64,000 bases of DNA from Rapana venosa (Eukaryota > Mollusca > Gastropoda > Neogastropoda > Muricidae), in assembly GCA_028751875.1 (NCBI GenBank), contig CM054140.1, positions 56,712,425 through 56,776,424 of the forward strand, written 5' to 3'. Shown in pieces: positions 54,502 through 64,000 of the stretch; position 1 is the stretch's first letter; each line of letters begins with the position of its first letter. Under the pieces are notes generated by a model, which was not told where the DNA came from, did not search any database, and saw only the letters and a program-made list of their open reading frames with translations. The translations under genes and the position numbers were made by a program.

Positions 54502-54764
54502 CATTCATTCAAGGAAATGAATTGAGTAAATCTAGAATTCATTTCAAAACTTAAAAAATTTTCATTTAAAAAAAAACAAGAATAAGGACAAATGTTTCTA
54601 AACAGGTAAAAGTAAATGGAGAGAAAGTACAAAATACAGTTTCTCTTCATGAACAAGTGGTACCAATCTGGAAATGTTCACTGGAAATGCGGGTGGGGGA
54701 TGGGGGTGGAACAATGAAATGTGCTTGCAGGATTTCTGATGTCCGCGTGCAAGCGTATGAAGAG

Positions 54765-54798
<34 letters not shown>

Positions 54799-54826
54799 TG
54801 TGGAGTGTTTCAGTTTGTCTGTGTCA

Positions 54827-54863
<37 letters not shown>

Positions 54864-54870
54864 GTGTGTG

Positions 54871-54915
<45 letters not shown>
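54765..54915 (+). repeat. (GT)n, compound
   Basis: Three GT runs separated by short unique sequence. Confidence 0.95.
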
Positions 54916-54917
<2 letters not shown>

Positions 54918-55044
54918 CGTCGTCGTGCTTTCAACATGCTTTTGTTATCATCGTCATCATCATCATCATCCACACTGCAGCTGCCAGCCACCAGTCTTTA
55001 CTTTCCTCCTCCTCCTCTTCCACCTTCCAGCCTGATCCTCATTA

Positions 55045-55049
55045 GTGGT

Positions 55050-55090
<41 letters not shown>

Positions 55091-55420
55091 AGGCAGCAGA
55101 AGAAGCAGCAACAGCAGCAGTAACAACAGCAGTAACAGCAACAGCAGCAGCAGCAGGAACAGCAGCAGCAGCAGTAACATCAGCAGCAGCAGCAGTTAAC
55201 AGCAGCAGCAGTAACAACAGCAGTAACAGCAGCATCAGCAGCAGCAGTAACAGCAGCAGCAGCAGTAACATCAGCAGCAGCAGCAGTAACAGCAGCAGCA
55301 GTAACAACAGCAGTAACAGCAGCAGCATCAGCAACAGCAGTAACAGCAGCAGCAGCAGTAGCAAGCAGTAACAGCAGCAGCAGAGTAACAGCAGCAGCAG
55401 TAACAGCAGCAGCACTGGCG
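55045..55420 (+). repeat. (ATC)n followed by (CAG)n / CAGTAACAG array
   Basis: ATC triplets to about 55092, then about 330 bases of CAGCAGCAG with TAACAG interruptions. Because it is a triplet array, every frame stays open for long stretches on both strands (for example 180 codons at 54966-55508). Confidence 0.95.
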
Positions 55421-55549
55421 CAGTACAGGCTACAGCAATGTATGCATGACGTAGATCAGTAGAGCAGTAACAGCCGCCTAGAAAACGTGCAACCCCAGGT
55501 ACAACCACTTGAGCTTGTCTCTCGCCCCCCCCCCCCCCCTGCTACCCCC

Positions 55550-55770
55550 CTTCCATGCCATTAGACCTTTAGTGGTGATCTGGGAGCTGTCTGTTGATGA
55601 GATGATAAACCGAGATCCCTTGTAGAAAACGCATTTAGTGCATGCACGTAAAAGAACCCATGGCAACAAGGGAGTTATCACTGGCAAAATTGTGTTGAAA
55701 TTAAGAGCCGCTCTCGCGTAGGATAACAATTACACTTGCAAACGGGATAATTAAACAACAAAAAAAAGGG
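55550..55770 (+). mobile_element. SINE family D, fragment
   Basis: Plus-strand body: GATGATAAACCGAGATCCC, AAAGAACCCATGGCAAC, GGGAGTTATCACTGGC. Confidence 0.65.
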
Positions 55771-56114
55771 TGGCGCTCTTCTGACCTTTGCTACACTATA
55801 TAGTCCCAGAGCTACAGACACCTGCAGGGATGACAAACAACTGTGAGGAAGCCCCCAAAGTTTGTATTCAAAGTGGACGGTATTCAAGACTGCTGGCCAA
55901 CTTTTCCTACTGCTCAGCAGGAGGCTGTTAGATCCCCAAAACTTCCACCGAGAGAAAGTGGTTCTTAGACAGGGAAATAACTTATCTGACAAGGGGACAC
56001 AATCCACAATCTCATAACCGACTTCCTACTGCTCTAACCACTGCACCCAGGAGGTACAATCATCATGATCATAATCACCACCACCACCAGCTCCTCCATA
56101 CCATTAGGATTCCA

Positions 56115-56200
56115 TCATCATCTCATTCTCATCATCATCATCATCATCATAATCACCACCACCACCAGCTCCACCACCACCATTATTGATGTCGTCGTCG

Positions 56201-56248
<48 letters not shown>

Positions 56249-56250
56249 CT
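56115..56250 (+). repeat. (ATC)n and CACCAC triplets
   Basis: Two triplet blocks around TTATTGATGTCG. A shorter relative is at 57195-57285. Confidence 0.95.
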
Positions 56251-56634
56251 ATTTCATGTCTGCTGCACCTCCTGAATAAGACACATTGACAAGCCCTCTG
56301 AAGCCATCCATCCATCTTGGTCTGGAGCCAAATTTAATATTCCAATGAGGCCTGTTTTTTATGGGCTGCTTCTAGGTCATAATACTAGGTAATTCTGGGA
56401 TAACTCTACCCCCCATTTCCATGTGGGTTCCAGGTGAGGGTTTGCCCAATGATGCCGGATGCAACTTGAAAACAAACCAAAAAAAATGTTCCCTGTGGGT
56501 CAGTGACAGAACGATCTTGCAGACCCTATGCTGGGGGATTTCTTTCTTTGCAGGCAGCATGTTGAGCTACCATACCCTGCCCACCACTCTTCAGGACATC
56601 ATTTGCCGGCTGAAACCCCAAAAAACTTCTGAGG

Positions 56635-57085
56635 CAACGCAAGGTGAGGCAATGCAAGGTGAGGCAATGCAAGGTGAGGGAACGCAAGGTGAGGCAATGC
56701 GAGGCGAGGCAAGACAAGGCGAGGCGAGGTGACGCGAGGCGAGGCAAGACAAGGCGAGGCAAGACAAGGCGAGGTGACGCGAGGCGAGGCGAGGTGACGC
56801 GAGGCGAGGCAAGACAAGGCGAGGCAAGACAAGGCGAGGCAAGACAAGGCGAGGTGACGCGAGGCGAGGCGAGGTGACGCGAGGCGAGGCAAGACAAGGC
56901 AAGACAAGGCGAGGTGACGCGAGGCGAGGCAAGACAAGGCGAGGCAAGACAAGGCGAGGTGACGCGAGGCGAGGCAAGACAAGGCGAGGCAAGACAAGGC
57001 GAGGCGAGGTGACGCGAGGCGAGGCAAGACAAGGCGAGGCGAGGTGACGCGAGGCGAGGCAAGACAAGGCGAGGCGCTGCAAGGC
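56635..57085 (+). repeat. GC-rich hierarchical pentamer array
   Basis: Built from AGGCG, AGGCA, AGACA and GTGACGCG units in multiples of five. Larger blocks (GAGGCAAGACAAGGC, then GAGGTGACGC) alternate. Because the unit is 5 bases, all three frames read through; the 160-230-codon frames are artefacts. Confidence 0.95.
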
Positions 57086-57710
57086 AAGATTATTCATTTC
57101 TGGAGAATTAATTTCCTCTTGCTTCAGAAAATATTTCTGGATACTCAGGCCAGAGAAAGTCTGCACCGAAGTTTTCCATGGTGGGAAAAGGGGTTTTCTT
57201 ATCATAGTCATCGTCATCATTGCAGTCATCAACATCATCATCATTACCACCATCATCATCACCACCGTCATCATCATCACAATGAAGTGTGTAGGTTATG
57301 TTTAAAATGATGCACTCTCAAGTAATGCCAGATCACGAGTTTCACACTTAAACCCCTTGGCAAGTATGCACCCCTCCCCCCATTTAAAAAAAAATCATAA
57401 TCATTTGGTTTACAGAAACCAAACCAAAAAAAAAAAAAAACCCAACAAAAAAACCCAACACTCTCCATTCGACAGCTTCCATTACTTTTTTTTGGTCCCC
57501 TTCCAACCAACATATTCTACCAAGGTTTTTGTTCTTTTTCTTAATCGGTATTTCACTATTAAAATCAGAGTAATCAGACCTACTTGTCTGTCCTCTAAAA
57601 TATGTTTTGGTTGAAAAATCCAACTGACGACTTCTGGAGCAAGCACTGTGAGACTCAGGCAAATTCGCTCATAAAAACTTTGTCCCCCAAAAATCACTCA
57701 CACCCACGCA

Positions 57711-57740
57711 GCCCCCCCCCCCCCCCCCCCCCCCCCCCCA
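57711..57740 (+). repeat. Poly-C tract
   Basis: About 28 consecutive C, then CACACA. Confidence 0.95.
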
Positions 57741-57789
57741 CACACACAAAAACCCAGTCCACAGTCTTGTACATTTCTCTTCTTCAGCT

Positions 57790-57796
57790 TCTCTCT

Positions 57797-57868
<72 letters not shown>
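57790..57868 (+). repeat. (CT)n
   Basis: About 75 bases of CT between unique sequence and a SINE. A second CT run at 58076-58125 follows the same SINE. Confidence 0.97.
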
Positions 57869-57870
<2 letters not shown>

Positions 57871-58068
57871 CTTCGGATGAGACTATAAACCTCGAGGTCC
57901 CGCGTGCGCACACGTTAAAACCCGTTCCGCTTTTCGTAAGAGTAGGCCATTGTGTGCTGGTGGTGGGAACAGATGACAAAGTTTACAAAACTGCATACAC
58001 ACGGGGACTAGGTGTGAAAAATCCAAACCCCAAATGAGTGCTTATTCCATTAATCTCGAAATAAAAGA
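57868..58068 (+). mobile_element. SINE family A, 5'-truncated
   Basis: Starts CTCCTTCGGATGAGACTAT directly after a (CT)n array and ends at CTCGAAATAAAAGAATAA, where a second (CT)n array begins. Confidence 0.75.
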
Positions 58069-58073
58069 ATAAT

Positions 58074-58128
<55 letters not shown>

Positions 58129-58205
58129 GCTCCTCTTCTTCATTCCTCAGCTAAAACTCTAGAGGTTCACCAATAGCAAGATTTTTTAGGTAGCTGTATT
58201 CCGAA

Positions 58206-58512
58206 ATACGACACCAGTGTGCATGCGTTCGCGAAAAAAAAAAATGCCATCCATTCCCACCGGCACGAAATGGCCTAAGCTTTCCAAAGGCGGAACGGTT
58301 TTTTTTTTAACGTGTGCGCAAGATATTCTATGTGCATTCTCACACGGGACCTCGGTTTATAGTCTCATCCGAAGGACTTTTGATTATTCAGTTCGATTTT
58401 CTCGTCAAACTGGGAAGAGAGGACAAAGGCTGGGAATCGAACCCAGAACCTCGCGGTTTATTTGTTAGGCAGGTTGAACGTCTTAACCATCCTGCTACCT
58501 TCCTTCTTCAGA
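58206..58512 (-). mobile_element. SINE family B
   Basis: The minus strand begins with a GGTAGCAGGATGGTTAAG head near 58500 and a B-box-like GTTCTGGGTTCGATTCCC, followed by the same central body as family A (ACTATAAACCGAGGTCCC). Confidence 0.75.
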
Positions 58513-60087
58513 ACTTATCTATTGTCCTCGAAATAAAGAAATTTGGCTTGCCTTCCCCGACCCCTTTTCTATCTCCCCCTCCCTCCCGAACTCTTCTCAG
58601 ACATACAAATATCTTTCATTCACATCTTTTGTAGTAGTGTCTGGGTATTAACTGCACTAGGGATAATTACTGCTTATAGTGTAGGAATGAATATGGACTT
58701 GACCCATTTTCTCGGGGTTAATTGCTCCTCTGATTATGGGCTGCTCAGTGGGTTCATAAAATGTGCGACGACTGATTATCTTGTCTGGGTCCCGGGTTGT
58801 TTTCAGTGCGTACGTGTTACAGCGTTTCTCATTCACTCTTCCATTCATAATACTGCTGTCGCATCTGCTACACACCACCTTTAATTTTTGCCTTTTTCTT
58901 CTGTTTTCCTGTATCAATTACTTTTGCAATCACACCGCACGTACTAAGGCATCTACAGAAATAAAACCCACTTTTTATGTGAAAAGACTAGCCTCTGACT
59001 CAACACATGTGATTTTGCACAAAATTTGGTAGGTTTCATTTTTTTAAAAATCTCAGTCCATTGTCGTCCGCTAGCTTCCCAACCGCAATAATATGCATGC
59101 GCGGGGTCATCGCTGTAGGAACACAAGCAATCCTCATTTGATGATCATTTCCAACTTTCTCTTGACTACCTGATCATCAATCCCCCAAACAAGTAAACAG
59201 TGATTTTTTTCATACTTTTCAAAATCTTTGAAAATCACAAGAAAACTCTATAGAAGATACCACATGACCCACAAGCTAAAGCAGGGGTGTAGCCTGTATC
59301 ATTCAACCTTTCTCCTTTCAAGTTATTCACGGAAATAGGAGGTAGTAGTTCTGACAGGTACCAAACAGTACTGCTAATGCTATAAGACTGTGAATACTGC
59401 CGGAAAAAAAGAAAAACTAAGAACAGACATTGAAAAATGACAACCATTATCACGCTATGATTCTGAATCGAGTCTTCCTCACAAGTATAATTGCAATATT
59501 TGTTTTATTTTCTGAATTTATCTTTTTTGCACACATTTTGTGTGCCATAATCAAGTTGGAAGATTGGTAGATGGTCGTATCGTTTTACGATTTCGAGTTC
59601 CTGGCTTCTTTGGAAATCTTAGAAAAGTATCCAAGAGTGCTCCATATTTAGCAAAGCTCGAACATAGATTACTCTAAATTATTCAATGTTACATCCACCT
59701 TGAGTTTTCTATGGAATACACTTTCCAAATCAAACTTATCTGGACAAAGTATGTATTCGTTTGATGACACATTATTCTGAATCATATTGTAATATCATCA
59801 GAAGGTAAAACTTTGTGAAGAATTTTTCAGTCATGCCCTTGCAACCCCCACTCTCTTATAGCTGGCTAAATTATACATGGGTCCTCGCCAGAAGGCCGAG
59901 AAGCGATCTTCAAGTCAAGTCAAGTCAAAAACACTTTAATCATCCCATGAAGGGCAATTACAATACTGACACGCACATTGATACGTATAATTATCTCGAA
60001 AGACACACAGAAAAATACATTTCAAATTGGTATGAACAGTCCAAGATAGCTTCAGTACCTTTTGGTTAGTTTTACGTCGACCTTATT
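58513..60087. other. Intergenic, nothing recognised
   Basis: Mostly unique A/T-rich sequence. CAAGTCAAGTCAAGTCAAAA at about 59913 resembles a common retroelement tail. Frames up to 113 codons have no recognisable domains. Confidence 0.5.
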
Positions 60088-60185
60088 TAGGAAGTCGGAA
60101 TGCGGCTACCTTAATGGTGGGTTAAAAACGGTCGCATACGCAAAATCTCACCATTGGTGAACTTCACAGCATTAGTCAAGGAACG
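60088..60185 (+). mobile_element. Isolated SINE 3' module
   Basis: GGAAGTCGGAATGCGGCTAC, GGTTAAAAACGGTCGC, CATTGGTGAAC; close to consensus. Confidence 0.6.
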
Positions 60186-60252
60186 AACAAAAAATGTTTT
60201 AGAAAAACCATTTTACAAGGCAAGGTTCTGTAAAAGTTTATCAGTGTATTAA

Positions 60253-60600
60253 GAAGCTTCTCTAGCCCAGGCCAAAAGCTGTGTCAGTTATTGATGTCGG
60301 CTAATTGCCAAAACCTACACTAAAATGTTGTTTTGATGTAAAATGTTGTGTTGAGATTGCCTTCAGCCGTGACAAGCTCTTAACATAACAACCTGCACTC
60401 TAAAGGAAAAAAAAAGATCCTCTGAAGTCGGAGTATGGCTGCCAATATGGTGAAGTACTTTAAAACAGTCATACACGCAAACTCCTCATACAGTGTACAG
60501 TTTCAATCTCACAGTGATTCCCAGGTGGGATGATGAGTGAGTCAAGAGTGCACATTCTGGGTGACCCCCAGAGCGTTAAGCCGGGGAACGCACAACAACA
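60253..60600 (+). mobile_element. Repeat family H
   Basis: Begins GCCCAGGCCAAAAGCTGTG, contains GACAAGCTCTTAACATAAC and TCTGAAGTCGGAGTATGGCT, and ends CTGGGTGACCCCCAGAGCG. Three other copies occur here (36788, 43510, 63385). Confidence 0.65.
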
Positions 60601-61014
60601 AGGGGAACAACAATAATACTAATAACAGAAGCTTCTTGCCAACAGTACCACTTGTCACACTATCAAGAAACTCACTCTTTTCCTTTTCTGCAGTCCTACG
60701 GAACAGGCATATTTTCCTTACCCCGGTAACAGTGCACAGTAAACTACATTTAAGCCTAAATGTTGATACTAATGAACTGGAGCTTTCTGAATCTTTTCCC
60801 GTTAACTTGAACTGAAAGCCACATAGTTTTCCTCGCACACAACTGTCCCGTTTTGTTCCCAAAACTTATGAAGCATAACCTCAGTCTTAAGTGCCATCTC
60901 TTCCATGGTGGATATCTTTTAAATCCTTGTTATTCACGTTTCCTTTCATTTTTTAGGTGGATTTGTGGTCTGAAGGTATTGTATTGTGGTGTAGTGTAGT
61001 ATACCGAAGTGTAT

Positions 61015-61425
61015 TCCTCTTTAAGTCAGGGCAGATTTCTCTGTGTGAAATTTGGGCTGCTCTCCTCGGGGAGAGACCGCGTCGCCACAAGAGCAGCGCC
61101 ACCCATTTTTTCCCTTTTCCTGTCTGCAACTGTATTTGTTTGTCATAGTGGCTTTCCTCTACAAAATATTGCCACGGACAACTCTTGTAGCCACGGGTTC
61201 TTTTACGTGAGCTAAATGTATGGTACACACGTGGCCTCGGTTTATCGTCACATCCGAAAGACTAGCACCCAGACTCACGGTCTTTGTGGATGAGGGACAC
61301 AGTTTCAGGCCCAAACGGGAAACAAACCACCGCACAATTCGAACCTGGACTTTTTGCTTTCTAGGCAGGTGTGTTACCTACAGACCACCGATCCATCGGA
61401 ACTGCACTTGTCTAGAAAGCAAGAA
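61015..61425 (-). mobile_element. SINE family D
   Basis: The minus-strand head is near 61425, and the body shows ACGATAAACCGAGGCC and GAAATCTGCCCTGAC. The element continues into a short TAGTGTAGT pentanucleotide tail (about 60975-61012). Confidence 0.8.
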
Positions 61426-61455
61426 GTCGAAGGATCGAGCCTTACCTCTTTTTTT

Positions 61456-61890
61456 TCAGCAGCATAATTATGTACTGGCCCCTGAAAAAAGCCCTGGAGC
61501 AGAAACTGGTATCGTGTGAGATGAAGTGCTTGAGGAAAGCCGTCAACAAGACCAGGAGTGACAAGATAAGAAATGAGGTGATCAGAGACATGGTAGGAGC
61601 CACACCCGTCCTACACCATACTGAACAACAACGAACCAAGTGGTTCGGGCACCTCACACGGATGGATGCCGCCAAACCAGCCAGCCTTGCGTGCTTACAA
61701 CTTGAGGTACTCTGGCACGAGGGCCAGAGGTAGATCCAGGCGATGCTGGAGTGATTCCGTGGCAGAAACACTGAAAAGTCCATGGATTGTCCCTCCTCCA
61801 AGCTACTCGCCTTGCAGCAGACAGACAGTTATATCTCCCCGCGACGCCACAGAGTACAAGCGGAAGGAAAAAGTCAAAGTAAAGTAAAGT
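61456..61890 (+). mobile_element. LINE 3' end, a different family
   Basis: The plus strand codes YWPLKKALEQKLVSCEMKCL, NEVIRDMVGATPVLHHTEQQ, then RTKWFGHLTRMDAAKPA. The order (replace-mosaic helix, RNxxI, RxxxWFGHxxRM) matches the C-terminus of non-LTR reverse transcriptases. A frameshift after ARG/GRSRR links to SWSD-like sequence, and the tail is a run of AAAGT. Confidence 0.75.
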
Positions 61891-62117
61891 AAGTATAATT
61901 ATGTACTACTAAGCCTATCGTTTGCACCACCAAGATATCGTCATTGTTGCGGAACTTCAACTTGAAATCGACTTCCTTTAAAATCAAGTAGTGGGCTGCG
62001 TAGAGTTGTGGTACCGAATGTTGAATGTGAACCCCAGTATGTACCGGTAAATATGTAAATGGTACATGTTTTCATAATGATGTCAGTTTGTTTTCCTGAA
62101 TAAATGGTTGTTTTGGA

Positions 62118-62136
62118 TGGAGAGAGAGAGAGAGAG

Positions 62137-62168
<32 letters not shown>

Positions 62169-62247
62169 GTAGAGAGAGAGAGGAGAGAGAGAGAGAGAAA
62201 GAGAGAGTGAGTGAGAGAAGGGGAGAGAGAGAGAGAGAGAGAGAAAA

Positions 62248-62303
<56 letters not shown>

Positions 62304-62328
62304 GAGAGGAGAGAGAGAGAAGAGATTG
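62118..62328 (+). repeat. (GA)n
   Basis: About 210 bases of GA with G and A insertions. Confidence 0.97.
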
Positions 62329-63039
62329 ATTTACGCAAAATTCCACAATGAAGACCACACCCTACACTAACGTTTTCTTACACCCTACATTTCTTTATAA
62401 ATGGACAGCTATCACACACAAGGAGAACAAACATTTCACTAACCAACAACAACACACAGTCACACTTCCTCTTCTCTTTCCACCCCCCTTACCTTTCAGA
62501 AATACACACTATTTCCTGCCGTTCTCAGCCGTGTGTTGGAGAATGCTCCAGAAACGAAGAACGTACACAGCAGCAGTACAACCAACGCCTGGTATGTTCT
62601 TTCAAGTTGAACACAACAACAATCCCCCAACAGACGACCCTGGTCAAAGTCCACCTTGTCCTCGCAGCTGGGATATAGTCCTCGTTACATACTGACACTG
62701 AAAAACAGCACAATATTTTTCTCCCATTTTCTACAGCCAGCTTTAAAAAACCACAAACAAACCCCACACTCATACACAATGAGTCTCAGCGGTTTAGGAG
62801 GCGACTCATCAACATCGAGCCCAAGGTTCAGATCTACTGAGACTGGCAATCCAAAAAAAAAAAAAAAAGTGTTCACTGTGGGTTGAAAATTTCGGAGTCG
62901 CAAAAAAAGCGTGCGGGAACCAGCACGAGAAAACCGTGAGCGCTCGGTTATGGCGTCTCAAAGTGGAACCGCAAGCCATGGGAATACATCAGATTCTCTA
63001 TCTGCGATGTAATCCGCTGAAATTTCCAACATTTTTTAC

Positions 63040-63044
<5 letters not shown>

Positions 63045-63075
<31 letters not shown>

Positions 63076-63135
63076 CCTACCCACCTATCTCTCTACCTAC
63101 CTATCTATCTATCTATCTATTTATCTATCTATACA
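63045..63135 (+). repeat. (TATC)n tetranucleotide array
   Basis: About 20 units of TATC with CTAC variants. Confidence 0.97.
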
Positions 63136-63384
63136 GAGTCAGTGCTAAAATATTTTCCAACTACTTCTATCTTCTACTCCTGCTGCCTTTTGCAGTTTAC
63201 AAGACTGTAATGAAAGCTCTATTTCAAAAGAAAAGCATTAGGACATCTCTCTCTCTCCATCCATCCATCCTTCCATAATGTGTTGGTATGGTTTCATTAG
63301 GATACTGTTGATCATTTCGTCAACTTCGTTGTACAAGAATCTTCACATACCACATACACAAACTGGCCCCAGCCAAAATCTTTA

Positions 63385-63692
63385 TCAGATATTGCTAAAC
63401 AGTACCAAGGCCTACAATAAAATGTTGCTAAGCTTTCACGTTAAGACCCTTAGCATAACCCAATCCCCACTCTCCTTTAAAGAAGAGGAAAAACATTCTC
63501 TGAAGTCGGAATATGGCTGCCTACAATTCATGGCAATGTATCTGGACACAGCCCCCATACATACCTACCGGCAAACTTCTCATACACTGTGAACTTAACT
63601 GCCTCACGGTGATTCCAGGTGGGATGAGTCAGCAGACAAGAATGCATTATTCTGGGTGACCTCCAGGATGTCAAGCTGAGGAAGGCCCAACA
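63385..63692 (+). mobile_element. Repeat family H, copy
   Basis: TCTCTGAAGTCGGAATATGG, CTCACGGTGATTCCAGGTGG, TTCTGGGTGACCTCCAGG. Confidence 0.65.
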
Positions 63693-64000
63693 GCACCAAC
63701 ATGCAACAACACACCATGCAATAACAACGTGTAATACACTTTCGCAGAGAAAATTGGAAACAATTGCTGGCATGCTGCACCACGGAAGAATTTACAACAC
63801 TCACTATGTGAATTGTTGGCCCAGAAATGGGAGTGATTTTGTTGTTGGGGAAAAAAAGGGTTCGATAGGGATTCGAACCCCCCCACCTTTCTTCCACAGT
63901 AACTAGTTCAAAACATAATCCCACTGCAGTACTGCGACCTCCACACACACACATACACATACACACACCACACGTCCGCGCACGCGCGCTCTCTCACACA

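Larger units (their letters stand above)
62340..64000. other. Intergenic, repeats only
   Basis: No gene seen. Apart from the TATC array and the family H copy, a tRNA-like B-box (GGTTCGAATCCC, minus strand, about 63868-63880) suggests one more SINE fragment at about 63845-63945. The window ends in CA/CG-rich low complexity. Confidence 0.5.

Noticed and set aside
54966..55508. A 180-codon poly-Leu frame and its poly-Ser/poly-Gln counterparts
   Set aside because: Triplet (CAG)n array; length is explained by the repeat.
56526..57280. Overlapping 160-230-codon frames rich in LASPCLASPR
   Set aside because: Pentamer array: all frames read through; no non-repeat sequence supports them.
58543..59032. 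Frames of about 90-113 codons with membrane-like stretches
   Set aside because: A/T-rich sequence gives hydrophobic frames by chance; no homology recognised and no splice sites in phase.

Overview
The window reads as metazoan nuclear DNA, most likely from a marine invertebrate. There are no bacterial operons. One gene is split into many small exons with GT/AG borders, and the introns hold tRNA-derived SINEs, LINE 3' ends, TTAA-flanked short elements and very abundant microsatellites. A mollusc, perhaps a gastropod, is my inference from the style of the repeats; the sequence does not prove it.

The only protein-coding gene I can support is on the minus strand and runs from about 48.35 kb (start codon) down to about 1.93 kb. 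Its 22 recognisable coding exons join in a consistent reading phase and encode a TUT4/TUT7-type terminal uridylyltransferase (ZCCHC11/ZCCHC6 family). In order it has a basic, low-complexity N-terminus, a C2H2 zinc finger, an inactive N-terminal nucleotidyltransferase domain (Asp-x-Asn instead of Asp-x-Asp) with its PAP-associated domain, a long acidic Ser/Ala/Glu linker, a CCHC knuckle, the catalytic nucleotidyltransferase (Asp975, Asp977 and Asp1036 in my numbering) with its PAP-associated domain, and a second CCHC knuckle. The last recognised exon (1934-2063) lacks one base relative to its own duplicated copies and to the family pattern, so as printed it hits a stop; this is either an assembly indel or a real lesion. 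A third knuckle is not visible and may lie beyond position 1. A possible 5' untranslated exon and promoter lie near 50.9-51.03 kb.

Layout from low to high coordinates: 0-10 kb, a LINE fragment, the 3' exons and an intron filled by a 2.9 kb satellite; 10-21 kb, the catalytic-domain exons amid minisatellites and SINEs; 21-31 kb, knuckle and linker exons with a splice-donor minisatellite; 31-50 kb, N-terminal-domain exons, SINEs and fold-back elements; 50-64 kb, upstream intergenic DNA with simple repeats and transposon fragments and no gene I can support.

The most unusual feature is that several introns of this one gene carry tandem arrays that begin at a splice site. Two arrays (19.13-20.46 kb and 30.02-30.98 kb) are built from the last about 15-21 exon bases plus the 5' splice site. 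A third (2.56-3.28 kb) repeats a 3' splice site with the start of an exon. A fourth (10.68-11.38 kb) fuses the intron start with a SINE tail. The two donor-derived arrays place many potential decoy 5' splice sites behind the real ones.
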